DNA of 64,000 nt, from the NCBI RefSeq assembly GCF_020177335.1, contig NZ_JAIVMG010000001.1:868001-932000 (forward strand). The letters run 5' to 3'. A program made the position numbers and the translations under genes. Of the stretch, positions 47,332 through 56,303 are shown one piece after another. The first letter of the stretch is position 1. Each line of letters opens with the position of its first letter. A model generated the notes under the pieces. It made no database searches. It was not told where the DNA came from and saw only the letters and a program-made list of their open reading frames with translations. This DNA comes from Stappia indica (GTDB lineage: Bacteria > Pseudomonadota > Alphaproteobacteria > Rhizobiales > Stappiaceae).

Positions 47332-48192
47332 TTATGCGTAGCGGCGCGCGCCGACGACACAGGCAACGACGAAGCCGGTCACGGCGATCATCGACGGCAC
47401 CACCGCCTCCCCAAGCAGCCAGCCGGCCAGCAGGAGGCCGAAGAACGGCTGCAGCAGCTGAAGCTGGCCAACCCCGGCAATACCGCCCAGCGCCAGCCCG
47501 CGATACCAGAAGAAGAAACCGACCAGCATCGAGAACACCGAGACATAGCCAAGACCGATCCAGGCGGGAACGGCAATGCCGGCCAGGGTCGGCGGCTGGG
47601 TGAGGAGCGCCAGCGCCAGCATCGGCGGCAGCGAGAAGACCAGCGCCCAGCAGATCACCTGCCAGCCGCCGAGATGCCGCGCGAGCCTGGCACCTTCCGC
47701 GTAGCCGTAGCCGCAGACGAGAATGGCAGCGAGCATCAGCAGATCACCGGTCAGCGATACCGAGCCGCCTTCGCGCAGGGCGAACAACGCCACCGCCAGC
47801 GCCCCGGCGCAGGAAAAGCCCCAGAACAGCGGGCGCGGCCGCTCGCCGCCGCGCAGCACGCCGAAAATAGCGGTCGCCAGCGGCAGCAGGCCGATGAACA
47901 CCGTCGAATGGGCCGCCGTGACCTCTTGTAGCGCAATCGCCGTCAGCAGCGGAAAACCGACGACAACGCCGAGCGCCACCAGCATCAGCGGCAGCACATC
48001 GCCGCGCCGTGGCCACGCCTGACGCAGAGCGATCAACACCAGACCGCCGATCAGCGCCGCCAAAACGGCCCGGGCCGAGGTGAGGAAGACCGGGCTGAAC
48101 CCACCGACCGCCGCCCGGGTTGCCGGCAGCGAGCCGCTGAAGATGAGCACGCCAAGGAGACCATTGCCCCAGGCCGTGAAGGATGACTGCAT
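47332..48192 (-). CDS. DMT superfamily (EamA) transporter
   Basis: This 286-residue membrane protein has about ten hydrophobic segments arranged as two EamA repeats (about residues 5-135 and 145-280). It is a probable small-molecule or amino-acid exporter; the substrate is unknown. I start at the ATG at 48192 (MQSSFTAWGNGLLGV), which begins the first segment; the longer open frame crosses the regulatory region. It is divergent from a MocR regulator gene, a common pairing. Confidence 0.92.
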   Translation of the reverse strand: MQSSFTAWGNGLLGVLIFSGSLPATRAAVGGFSPVFLTSARAVLAALIGGLVLIALRQAWPRRGDVLPLMLVALGVVVGFPLLTAIALQEVTAAHSTVFIGLLPLATAIFGVLRGGERPRPLFWGFSCAGALAVALFALREGGSVSLTGDLLMLAAILVCGYGYAEGARLARHLGGWQVICWALVFSLPPMLALALLTQPPTLAGIAVPAWIGLGYVSVFSMLVGFFFWYRGLALGGIAGVGQLQLLQPFFGLLLAGWLLGEAVVPSMIAVTGFVVACVVGARRYA

Positions 48193-48223
48193 GACCGCAC
48201 TCCTGTCCGCCGAGCCCACGGTG

Positions 48224-48289
48224 TGGCGCAATCGGGCTGGCGGAACCAGAGACAGATCCATACAATCTTGCCAAACTGTACTGGCGCAA
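48224..48289. promoter_or_regulatory. Candidate MocR operator: two TGGCGCAA repeats
   Basis: Within the 120-base divergent region, TGGCGCAATCGGGC (48224) and TGGCGCAACGGGCC (48282) form direct repeats 58 bases apart. Between them lies TACAAT at 48261, a good -10-like hexamer. MocR regulators usually bind two direct repeats, so this fits a shared operator. Confidence 0.5.
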
Positions 48290-48312
48290 CGGGCCACACG
48301 ATCGGAACCAGC

Positions 48313-49731
48313 ATGAACCGCAGCACCCGGACGGAGACGGTGATGACCGCGATCCGCAAGCAGATCGAGACACGGGCGCTGACGCCGGGCGAGCGCCTGC
48401 CCTCGATCCGGGCCTTTGCCACCACCATGCGGGTTTCGCCCTCGACCGTGGTGGACGCCTATGACCGGCTCGCCGCCGAGGGGCTGATCCAGGCCCGGCG
48501 CGGCTCCGGCTTCTTCGTCCGCGACACGCCGCAGCCGCTGCGGATCGCGCGCGGCGGGCCGCAGTTCGACCGCGCCATCGACCCGTTCTGGATTTCCCGG
48601 CAATCGCTCGACGCGGATCCGCAGTTGCCCAAGCCCGGTTGCGGCTGGCTGCCGCCGGACTGGATGCCGACCGCATCGCTACGGCGCGCCCTGCGCACGC
48701 TTGCCCGGGCCGAAGACGGAACGCTGACCGACTACGGCAGCGCGCAGGGACCGGCCGCGCTGCGGCGACTGGTGGCCCGCGACCTTCTGGAACAGGGGCT
48801 GGAGGTTCCCCCCGACCGGATCCTCCTGACCGGGTCCGGGTCGCAATCGATGGATCTGATCTGCCGCCTGCTGCTACGCCCCGGCGATACGGTGCTGGTC
48901 GACGATCCCTGCTACTTCAACTTCCAGGCCCTGCTTCGGGCACATCAGGTGCAACTGGTCGCCGTGCCCTACACCCCGCAAGGCCCGGACCTGGAGCGCT
49001 TTGCCGAACGTCTGGAGACGGCGGCCCCGCGCCTTTACCTGACCAACTCGGCCCTGCACAATCCGACCGGCGCCACCTTGTCGGCGCAGACCGCGCACCG
49101 GGTGCTGATGCTCGCCGCACACCATGATCTCACCATCATCGAGGATGACATCCTCGCCGCCTTCGAGCCGGAGCCCGCGCCACGCCTTGCCGCGCTCGAC
49201 GGGCTGGAACGGGTGATCCGCATCGGCAGCTTTTCCAAGACGCTCTCCGCCTCCATGCGCTGCGGCTACATCGCCGCGCGGCCCGAGTGGATTGCCGCGC
49301 TGATCGACCTGCAGGTGGCGACGAGTTTCGGCGGCCCGAGCCCGATGGCAACCGACCTGACCTTCTCGGTCCTGTCGGACGGCGGCTACCGCAAGCACAT
49401 GGCAGCCTTGCGCACCCGCCTCGCCCGCGCCCGCAAGGATGCCGTGACCCGGCTTGGCGCGCTCGGCATCACCCCGTGGATCCTGCCGCGCGGCGGCTTC
49501 TATCTCTGGTGCTGTCTGCCCGAAGGGTTGGACGGTGCCGATGTCGCCCGCGCGGCTCTGAAGGAAGAGCTCGTGCTGGCGCCCGGAAACGCCTTCAGCG
49601 TCAGCCGCAGCCTGCCCGGGTTCATGCGCTTCAATGTCAGCCAGATGGGCGGTCTTGAGGTCGATGCCGTGCTAGCCCGGGCGCTGAACTCGGCGCGCGA
49701 GATGGCACGGCAGCGCTCTGGTGACGGCTGA
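48313..49731 (+). CDS. MocR/GntR family regulator with aminotransferase domain
   Basis: This 472-residue PLP-dependent regulator has an N-terminal GntR helix-turn-helix (about residues 5-70, including GERLPSIRAFATTMRVS) and a class I aminotransferase-like domain (about 95-465). The PLP lysine is in GSFSKTLSASMRCGYIA near residue 310, and NPTGATLSA is also present. Start at 48313; in-frame codons upstream run through the operator. It probably controls the divergent DMT transporter. Its stop abuts the stop of the next, convergent gene (TGATCA). Confidence 0.93.
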   Translation: MNRSTRTETVMTAIRKQIETRALTPGERLPSIRAFATTMRVSPSTVVDAYDRLAAEGLIQARRGSGFFVRDTPQPLRIARGGPQFDRAIDPFWISRQSLDADPQLPKPGCGWLPPDWMPTASLRRALRTLARAEDGTLTDYGSAQGPAALRRLVARDLLEQGLEVPPDRILLTGSGSQSMDLICRLLLRPGDTVLVDDPCYFNFQALLRAHQVQLVAVPYTPQGPDLERFAERLETAAPRLYLTNSALHNPTGATLSAQTAHRVLMLAAHHDLTIIEDDILAAFEPEPAPRLAALDGLERVIRIGSFSKTLSASMRCGYIAARPEWIAALIDLQVATSFGGPSPMATDLTFSVLSDGGYRKHMAALRTRLARARKDAVTRLGALGITPWILPRGGFYLWCCLPEGLDGADVARAALKEELVLAPGNAFSVSRSLPGFMRFNVSQMGGLEVDAVLARALNSAREMARQRSGDG

Positions 49732-50844
49732 TCAGCCCACCTCCTGCCAGGTGCCGCTTTCAAACGCCCGCGCCGCCGCATGCACCGTACGTTCAATGGC
49801 CAGCCCGTCCGCGAAGGTGATGGCGGTGGCCGTCTCCCCGGCGATCAGGCGGATCAACTCCCGGCACTCGATCACCTTCAGATCGTTGAAGCCAAGACCG
49901 TGACCGGGCGCGGGAATGAACTGACCATAGGGCGCATGCGCCGGACCGGCCAGGGTTCGGGTGTAGCCCTGTTCCGCCTCGGGTCCGGCGGCGCGATAGA
50001 CCTCGACCTCGTTCATGCGCTCCTGATCGTAGAGGATCGAGCCCTTCGAGCCGAAGATCTGCAGGGCGATGCGGCCTTTCCGCCCCCAGGCGGAGCGGTT
50101 GACCAGAAGGCTCGCCTGCATGCCGTTTTCCAGCCGCAGCAGCAGATTGGCCATGTCATGGGTCTCCACGACACGCGGATTGCCTTTATCCTGCCGGGTC
50201 GCGTAGGGCCGCCCCATGTCGCAGAACACCCGGGCGACATTGCCAAACAGGCGCTGGATCAGCGACAGCGGATGCACGGCGAAATCATCGAGCGCGCCAT
50301 AGCCGGAGGCCGCAGCGCTTTTCCAGTGGAACGGCGCCTCCGGGTCGGCCATGAAATCCTCGTCCATCTCCGCGCGCACCTGGAACGGGGTGCCGATGGC
50401 TCCCTCCTCCAGCAACCGGCCGATCTGGCGAAACACCGGGTTCTGGATGTAGTTGTAACCAAGCAGCGCCACCCGGCCCGAGGCCACTGCGGCCGCGCTC
50501 ATGCGCTGCGCATCGGCGAGCGCCGGCGCCATCGGCTTTTCGCACCACACATGCTTGCCGGCCTCAAGCGCGGCAATCGCCATCTCAGGATGGAACTCGT
50601 TCGGGGTGGTGATCGACACCACATCCACCGCCGGATCGGCGACCAGCGCCCGCCAGTCGGCGGTGGCGCGGGCAAAGCCGAAGGCCTCCGCCTTCTCCCG
50701 CGCCAGTTCCGGCGTCACCTCGCACAGGAGTTCCAGACGCGGGCGGGCGACATCGCCGAAAACACCCTTGACCGCGTTCCAGGCAAGCGCGTGACACTTG
50801 CCCATGTATCCGGTTCCGATCAGACCGACGCCGAGAGAAGTCAT
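49732..50844 (-). CDS. Gfo/Idh/MocA family oxidoreductase
   Basis: This 370-residue NAD(P)-dependent dehydrogenase has an N-terminal Rossmann domain (GLIGTGYMGKCHALAW near residue 7) and the family EKP motif in WCEKPMAPA near residue 97; the C-terminal alpha/beta domain spans about residues 130-365. It acts on a sugar or inositol derivative of unknown identity. It is divergent from iolG across a GGAA-N6-TTCT site, so it is probably part of the inositol regulon. Confidence 0.9.
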   Translation of the reverse strand: MTSLGVGLIGTGYMGKCHALAWNAVKGVFGDVARPRLELLCEVTPELAREKAEAFGFARATADWRALVADPAVDVVSITTPNEFHPEMAIAALEAGKHVWCEKPMAPALADAQRMSAAAVASGRVALLGYNYIQNPVFRQIGRLLEEGAIGTPFQVRAEMDEDFMADPEAPFHWKSAAASGYGALDDFAVHPLSLIQRLFGNVARVFCDMGRPYATRQDKGNPRVVETHDMANLLLRLENGMQASLLVNRSAWGRKGRIALQIFGSKGSILYDQERMNEVEVYRAAGPEAEQGYTRTLAGPAHAPYGQFIPAPGHGLGFNDLKVIECRELIRLIAGETATAITFADGLAIERTVHAAARAFESGTWQEVG

Positions 50845-50974
50845 GCCAAGCCTTTCCGCCGGTGGTCGCCGCCATCACCCGGCGACGAAAGATGTTCAAA
50901 AGCCGATTTTTGCCCGGGCCGCGCGCCGGGCCCCTTGCACGAATGAAACGTGAATTCTATACATCGGTCAATAT

Positions 50975-50988
50975 GGAATAAACATTCT
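50975..50988. promoter_or_regulatory. IolR-type operator upstream of iolG
   Basis: GGAATAAACATTCT fits the GGAA-N6-TTCC motif described for rhizobial IolR with one mismatch. It lies 17 bases before the iolG GTG start, in the 161-base divergent region with the oxidoreductase gene. Confidence 0.6.
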
Positions 50989-51005
50989 TTCGCGAGGTCC
51001 AACCC

Positions 51006-52004
51006 GTGCTTTCCATCGCCGTAATTGGGGCCGGCCGCATCGGCCAGATCCATGCCAGCAACCTTGCCGCGCGCGCCAGCGAACGCGGCGATCTGAAGAT
51101 CTTCGGCATCGCCGACGCGGTGGACGCGGCAGCAACCGCGCTGGCGGCCCGTGTCGGTGCGCCGGTGGTCACCGCCGAAGCGGCGCTGGCCTCGCCGGAT
51201 TGCAACGCGGTGCTGATCGCCTCGCCCACCGACACCCATGCGGATCTGATCGAACAGGCGGCCCGGGCCGGCAAGGCGGTCTTCTGCGAAAAGCCGGTGG
51301 ACCTGTCGGCGGAGCGCATCCGCGCGGTGATGACCGTCGTCGAGGACAGCGGCGTGCCGCTGTTCATCGGCTTCAACCGCCGCTTCGACCCGAATTTCGC
51401 AAGCCTGAAGGCGCGGATCGACGCGGGCCAGGTGGGCGATGTGGAACTGGTGACGATCCTGTCGCGCGATCCGACCCCGCCGCCGGTCTCCTACATCGAA
51501 CGGTCCGGCGGGCTGTTCCGCGACATGATGATCCATGATTTCGACATGGCCCGCTTCCTGCTCGGCGAAGAGCCGGTCGAGGTGCACGCGGTCGGCTCCA
51601 GCCTGGTCGACCCGGCAATCGGCGCGGCCGGCGACGTGGACACCGCCGCCGTCTTGCTGCGCACCGCGAGCGGCAAGATCGCCCAGATCTCCAACTCGCG
51701 GCGGGCGACCTACGGCTACGACCAGCGGGTCGAGGTGCATGGCGCCAAGGGCTTGCTGCGCGCCGGCAACATCCACGAGACCAGCGTGGAACTGGCGACC
51801 GGCGGCGGCTTCACCGCCGATCCGGTACAGCCGTTCTTCCTGGAGCGCTACGCCGCCGCCTACCGGCTGGAACTGGACGCCTTCCTTTCCTGCGCGCGCG
51901 GCGAGAAGGCCCCGTCTCCCGATGGCGAGGACGGCCTCAAGGCCCAGCTTCTGGCCGATGCGTCGACCACGGCCGCACAAAGCGGACAGCCGGTGCGGCT
52001 CTAG
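51006..52004 (+). CDS. iolG: Inositol 2-dehydrogenase
   Basis: This 332-residue NAD-dependent enzyme of the Gfo/Idh/MocA family would oxidise myo-inositol to scyllo-inosose. The Rossmann motif is VIGAGRIGQIHASN near residue 5; EKP lies in FCEKPVDLSA near residue 97, and the catalytic residues are in MMIHDFDMARF (Asp and His) near residue 177. The start is a GTG at 51006 with GAGGT upstream. An RpiR regulator and an ABC importer follow, as in inositol clusters; iolBCDE are not in the window. Confidence 0.88.
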   Translation: MLSIAVIGAGRIGQIHASNLAARASERGDLKIFGIADAVDAAATALAARVGAPVVTAEAALASPDCNAVLIASPTDTHADLIEQAARAGKAVFCEKPVDLSAERIRAVMTVVEDSGVPLFIGFNRRFDPNFASLKARIDAGQVGDVELVTILSRDPTPPPVSYIERSGGLFRDMMIHDFDMARFLLGEEPVEVHAVGSSLVDPAIGAAGDVDTAAVLLRTASGKIAQISNSRRATYGYDQRVEVHGAKGLLRAGNIHETSVELATGGGFTADPVQPFFLERYAAAYRLELDAFLSCARGEKAPSPDGEDGLKAQLLADASTTAAQSGQPVRL

Positions 52005-52034
52005 ACTTCAGATGCAAATGCGGCTCCGCGCGCC

Positions 52035-52895
52035 TCAGGCGCGCGCGGGGCCTTTCTCCTCCGCCTCCGCCCGGCGGATTTCAGCAGCCGCCACGCAGAG
52101 CGCCATCGCCAGGCACAAGGTGCCGGACAGCGAGCGGAAGGCGCCAAGATCCGCCTCGATCACCTCCACCACCACCTTTGCCGACTGGATCAGCGGCGAA
52201 AACGGCGAATCCGTCAGAGCCAGCACCGGAACCCCGCGCGCGGCGGCGGCATTGGCCACATCCACGGTCAGGGAGGTATAGGGGGTGAAGCTGACGGCGA
52301 TCAGCAGATCCTCCGGTCCGGCGGCCTCCGCCTGTTCCGGCCCGAGCCCGGCGACATTGTCGATCAGCACGGTGGGCGAACCGAGCTTGGCCAGCGCATA
52401 GGCCATATAGGAACAGACTGGAAAGGCACGCCGCTGGCCGAGCAGGTAGATCGCCCGCGCCCCGGCGATCAGCCGCGCCGCCTCGTCCATCCGCGCCGGC
52501 TCGATGGTGTCACGCAGGCGGATCAGCGAGGTCACCGCCGTGTCGACGAAATCGCCGAACAGGGCATGCGCCCCCTGACTGTCGGCGCTGCGCCGGCGCA
52601 GCACCTCCAGCCGCTCGTCATAGTCGGGCCAGCGATCGCGCAGGCGGGCGCGGAACACATCCTGAAGCTCCGAAAACCCCTGATAGCCGAGCGACTGGGC
52701 AAAGCGCACCAGCGTCGAAGGCTGCACCCCGGCCTGTTCGGCAATCGCCGCCACGGTGCCGAAGGTCACGTCATCCGGCCGGTCGACGGCAAAGGCCGCC
52801 ACCTGCGCCAGCCGCTTGGGCATGTCCGGGCGCCGCTCGATCAGAAGCGCGCGCAAGGTATCGAAGTCTCTCGGTGTTCCGTCAGTCTCGTTCAT
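52035..52895 (-). CDS. iolR: MurR/RpiR family regulator (IolR-like)
   Basis: This 286-residue regulator has an N-terminal RpiR helix-turn-helix (about residues 5-80, with VAAIAEQAGVQPSTLVRFAQ) and a C-terminal SIS sugar-phosphate domain (about 125-260, with IYLLGQRRAFPV). Rhizobial IolR repressors of inositol genes belong to this family. It is convergent with iolG (30-base gap) and divergent from the importer operon across a perfect GGAA-N6-TTCC palindrome, so it probably represses both. Confidence 0.87.
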   Translation of the reverse strand: MNETDGTPRDFDTLRALLIERRPDMPKRLAQVAAFAVDRPDDVTFGTVAAIAEQAGVQPSTLVRFAQSLGYQGFSELQDVFRARLRDRWPDYDERLEVLRRRSADSQGAHALFGDFVDTAVTSLIRLRDTIEPARMDEAARLIAGARAIYLLGQRRAFPVCSYMAYALAKLGSPTVLIDNVAGLGPEQAEAAGPEDLLIAVSFTPYTSLTVDVANAAAARGVPVLALTDSPFSPLIQSAKVVVEVIEADLGAFRSLSGTLCLAMALCVAAAEIRRAEAEEKGPARA

Positions 52896-52990
52896 TCCCG
52901 TTCCCGTCCCAACACCACCCGAGCCCCTGGCGTCATCGCCCGGAGCCCTTACCGGTCATGGATTTCAGCTTGACACTCCCGCCGCAGAAA

Positions 52991-53006
52991 TGGAATAAAA
53001 ATTCCA
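52991..53006. promoter_or_regulatory. IolR-type operator (perfect palindrome)
   Basis: TGGAATAAAAATTCCA has six-base perfect arms and contains GGAA-N6-TTCC. It lies about 95 bases from the regulator start and 187 bases from the importer start, in the 297-base divergent region. A second weaker element, GAATGCATCATTCC, follows at 53021-53034. Confidence 0.68.
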
Positions 53007-53192
53007 CATGATGATTTTTAGAATGCATCATTCCGACCTTTGGGTCGAATGTGTCGCCGCGCTTGCGCCATGGCTGTCATACACAGCCGGCCGGGGAAGA
53101 AAAACCCGCAAGACCGGGTCCGGGGCGGCGCAGGATGGGAAGGTGAAAAGTCATTGTCATCCCCATTCCAGGGGACATCGGGAGGAAACCGC

Positions 53193-54146
53193 ATGAAACG
53201 TTTGTTCGCCCCCTTTCTGACCGCCGCGGCGGTTGTCGGCCTGACCGCAGCCGCGCCGCAGGCGCCGGCGATGGCCGCCGAGGACATCAACATCATCGTC
53301 GTCAGCCATGGTCAGGCGTCCGATCCGTTCTGGTCGGTGGTCAAGAACGGCGTGGCCCAGGCCGCCAAGGACATGAGCATTACGGTCGACTACCGGGCGC
53401 CGGAAACCTTCGACATGGTGGCCATGGCCCAGTTGATCGACGCCGCCGTCAATCAGGAGCCGGACGGGCTGATCGTCTCGATCCCCGATGGCGACGCGCT
53501 CGGCGATTCCATCCGCAAGGCCGTGTCCGCCGGCATTCCGGTGATCTCGATGAACTCCGGCAGCCAGGTTTCCGCCTCGCTCGGCGCGCTGCTGCATGTC
53601 GGCCAGGAAGAGTATGACGCGGGCAAGAAGGCCGGTGCGGCACTCGCCTCCATGGGCGGCAAGAAGGGCCTTTGCGTCAACCATGAGGTCGGCAACCTCG
53701 CTCTCGACCAGCGCTGCCAGGGCTTTGCCGATGGCTTCGGCGGCTCCGTCACCGTGCTGCCGACCACCAACGATCCGGCGGAAATCCTGTCCAAGGTGAA
53801 GGCCTCGCTTGCCTCCGATGGCGACATCGACACGATCATGGCGCTTGGTGCCTCGCTCGCCGGCGAGCCGGTGGTGCAGGCGGTCAAGGACAGCGGCATG
53901 AGCGGCAGCGTGAAGGTCGCGACCTTCGACATGTCGGCCAACTTCCTGCAGTCGCTCGTGGACGGCGATGCGACCTTCGCCATCGACCAACAGCAGTATC
54001 TGCAGGGCTACCTGCCGGTGGTGTTCCTGGCCAACAACGCCCGCTTCGGCCTGATGCCGGGCGGCAATGTGCCCTCCGGCCCGAACCTTGTGACCAAGGA
54101 CAAGGCCGCGCAGGTGGTCGATCTGTCCGCCAAGGGCATCCGCTAA
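53193..54146 (+). CDS. Inositol/sugar ABC importer substrate-binding protein
   Basis: This 317-residue periplasmic protein has a signal peptide (cleavage likely after APAMA, about residue 29) and a type I periplasmic binding fold with NIIVVSHGQASDPFWSVVKN near residue 33 and DGLIVSIPDGDALGD near residue 93. A GGGAGGAAA site precedes the chosen ATG; the open frame upstream is spurious. Myo-inositol is likely from context; another sugar is possible. Confidence 0.88.
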   Translation: MKRLFAPFLTAAAVVGLTAAAPQAPAMAAEDINIIVVSHGQASDPFWSVVKNGVAQAAKDMSITVDYRAPETFDMVAMAQLIDAAVNQEPDGLIVSIPDGDALGDSIRKAVSAGIPVISMNSGSQVSASLGALLHVGQEEYDAGKKAGAALASMGGKKGLCVNHEVGNLALDQRCQGFADGFGGSVTVLPTTNDPAEILSKVKASLASDGDIDTIMALGASLAGEPVVQAVKDSGMSGSVKVATFDMSANFLQSLVDGDATFAIDQQQYLQGYLPVVFLANNARFGLMPGGNVPSGPNLVTKDKAAQVVDLSAKGIR

Positions 54147-54156
54147 GACGCCCCCC

Positions 54157-54180
54157 GGGGGAAGGCTCGCGCTTTCCCCC
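54157..54180 (+). other. Hairpin after the inositol binding-protein gene
   Basis: GGGGGAAgGC-TCGC-GCtTTCCCCC forms a near-perfect 10-bp stem (one G-U) with a four-base loop just after the stop codon. Like the hairpin at 24559, it probably stabilises the binding-protein mRNA relative to the downstream permease part. Confidence 0.55.
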
Positions 54181-54304
54181 GCTTCGCATCGCCGATCCGG
54201 CGAACAGCCGGACCGGCCGCGCTTCTTCGGAAGCTGCGGGCCATGGTCCCGCGCCCATTCCCTGACGATCCGCTTTCTGGCGAACCAAGAACCGAGGCCC
54301 GCAG

Positions 54305-55426
54305 ATGAGCGATGGCAATCTCGCCGCATCCGCTCCGGATGCCCCCGACGAGCGACTGATCCGCACCACGGCGATGACGCGGCTGCTGCGCCGGCCCGAG
54401 CTTGGCGCCCTGGCCGGCCTGGTGCTTGTCACCTGCTTCTTCCTGATCGTCGCCAACCCGGCGATGTTCACCCTTGCCGGCATCATGAATTTCATGGCCC
54501 CAGCGGCCCAGCTCGGCATTCTCGCCATTGGCGCCGCGCTCCTGATGGTCGGCGGCGAGTTCGACCTGTCGGTCGGCTCGATGGTCGCCTTCGCCGGCCT
54601 CGCCTTCGGCACCGTTCTCGTCACCTGGGACATGCCGCTTGTCGTCGCCATCGCCGCGACCCTGGCCTTTGCCGCCGGCATCGGCGCGCTCAACGGCCAG
54701 ATCGTGCTACGCACCGGCCTGCCCTCCTTCATCGTCACCCTCGCCTTCCTGTTCATCCTGCGCGGCCTGACGCTGGTCGGCCTGAAATGGGCCACCGGCG
54801 GCGCCACCCAGTTGCGCGGCATCAAGGAAGCGGCCGGCGACAGCCTGATGCTGACCTTCTTCTCCGGCGATGCCTTCGAGGGGCTGTTCGCCTGGTTCGC
54901 CGCCAATGGCTGGATCGACACGTTCAAGAACGGTACGCCGAAGGTCACCGGCGTGCCGGTGGAAATCCTCTGGTTCGTCGGCATTGCCCTCTTCGCCACC
55001 TGGGTGCTGCTGCGCACCAAGTTCGGCAACTGGATCTTCGCCGCCGGCGGTGATGCCAACGCGGCGCGCAATTCCGGCGTGCCGGTGCGGCGGGTCAAGA
55101 CCATCCTGTTCATGGGCACCGCCGTCTGCGCCGCGCTGGTGGCCATCCTCACCGTTCTGGATGCGGGCTCCACCGATGCGCGCCGGGGCTTCCAGAAGGA
55201 ATTCGAGGCGATCATCGCCGCGGTGATCGGCGGCTGCCTTTTGACCGGCGGCTATGGCTCGGCCATCGGCGCCTTTTTCGGCGCCATCATCTTCGGCATG
55301 GTGCTGATCGGCCTGACCTACACCAGCATCGACCAGGACTGGTATCTGGTGTTCCTCGGCGGCATGCTGCTGCTGGCGGTGCTGTTCAACAACTTCATCC
55401 GCAAGCGGGCGACGGGGGAGCGCTGA
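54305..55426 (+). CDS. Inositol/sugar ABC importer permease
   Basis: This 373-residue permease of the RbsC/IatP type starts with a hydrophilic tail; its membrane part spans about residues 35-365 with eight to ten segments. The family stretch [20 protein letters not shown] (shown as 20) near residue 70 and the [17 protein letters not shown] region fit. It follows the binding-protein gene and lies 4 bases from the ATPase gene. Confidence 0.92.
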   Translation: MSDGNLAASAPDAPDERLIRTTAMTRLLRRPELGALAGLVLVTCFFLIVANPAMFTLAGIMNFMAPAAQLGILAIGAALLMVGGEFDLSVGSMVAFAGLAFGTVLVTWDMPLVVAIAATLAFAAGIGALNGQIVLRTGLPSFIVTLAFLFILRGLTLVGLKWATGGATQLRGIKEAAGDSLMLTFFSGDAFEGLFAWFAANGWIDTFKNGTPKVTGVPVEILWFVGIALFATWVLLRTKFGNWIFAAGGDANAARNSGVPVRRVKTILFMGTAVCAALVAILTVLDAGSTDARRGFQKEFEAIIAAVIGGCLLTGGYGSAIGAFFGAIIFGMVLIGLTYTSIDQDWYLVFLGGMLLLAVLFNNFIRKRATGER

Positions 55427-55430
55427 GGCC

Positions 55431-56237
55431 ATGACCGAGACCCAGACAACCAGCGAAACCGGCACACCGCTCATCGAGGTGCGCGACATCGTCAAGCACT
55501 TCGGCTCTGTCATCGCTCTTGGCGGCGTGTCGATGAAGGTGCATTCCGGCGAAGTGCTGTGCCTGCTCGGCGACAATGGCGCCGGCAAGTCGACCCTGAT
55601 CAAGACCCTGTCCGGCGTGCACGCGCCCACCGGCGGCAGCTTCCTGGTCGATGGCAAGCCGGTGTCCTTCGGCAGCCCGCGCGAGGCGCTCGATGCGGGC
55701 ATCGCCACGGTCTACCAGGATCTGGCGATGATCCCGCTGATGTCGATCACCCGCAATTTCTTCATGGGTCGCGAGCCGCTGAAGGGCGTGGGGCCGTTCA
55801 AATACATGGACATGGCCCATGCGGATCAGGTGACCCGCGACGAGATGCACCGCATCGGCATCGACGTGCGCGATCCGCAACAGGCGGTCGGCACCCTGTC
55901 CGGCGGCGAACGGCAATGCGTCGCCATCGCCCGGGCGGTCTATTTCGGCGCCAAGGTGCTGATCCTAGACGAACCCACCTCGGCGCTCGGCGTGGCCCAG
56001 ACCTCGATGGTGCTGAAATACATCAACCAGGTGCGGGCCAAGGGGCTCGGGGTGATCTTCATCACCCACAACGTGCGCCACGCCTATGCGGTCGGCAACC
56101 GGTTCACGGTGCTGAACCGGGGCAAGACGCTCGGCACCCACGGCAAGGACGAGATCACCATCGACGCATTGCAGAACCTGATGGCCGGCGGCAAGGAGCT
56201 GCAGGATCTCGGCGCCGAACTGGGCGGCACGATCTGA
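55431..56237 (+). CDS. Inositol/sugar ABC importer ATPase (single domain)
   Basis: This 268-residue ATPase has Walker [10 protein letters not shown] near residue 46, signature [15 protein letters not shown] near residue 155 and Walker [13 protein letters not shown] near residue 177. RbsA-type importers normally have a double-length ATPase; this one has a single nucleotide-binding domain, as in FrcA-like rhizobial systems, and so would work as a homodimer. It closes the importer operon. Confidence 0.92.
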   Translation: MTETQTTSETGTPLIEVRDIVKHFGSVIALGGVSMKVHSGEVLCLLGDNGAGKSTLIKTLSGVHAPTGGSFLVDGKPVSFGSPREALDAGIATVYQDLAMIPLMSITRNFFMGREPLKGVGPFKYMDMAHADQVTRDEMHRIGIDVRDPQQAVGTLSGGERQCVAIARAVYFGAKVLILDEPTSALGVAQTSMVLKYINQVRAKGLGVIFITHNVRHAYAVGNRFTVLNRGKTLGTHGKDEITIDALQNLMAGGKELQDLGAELGGTI

Positions 56238-56303
56238 CGAACGGTTCCGGACTGGCACGGCTTGCGCGTTTTCACGAAACGTCAAGCCGCGCCAGAGCCT
56301 GCG

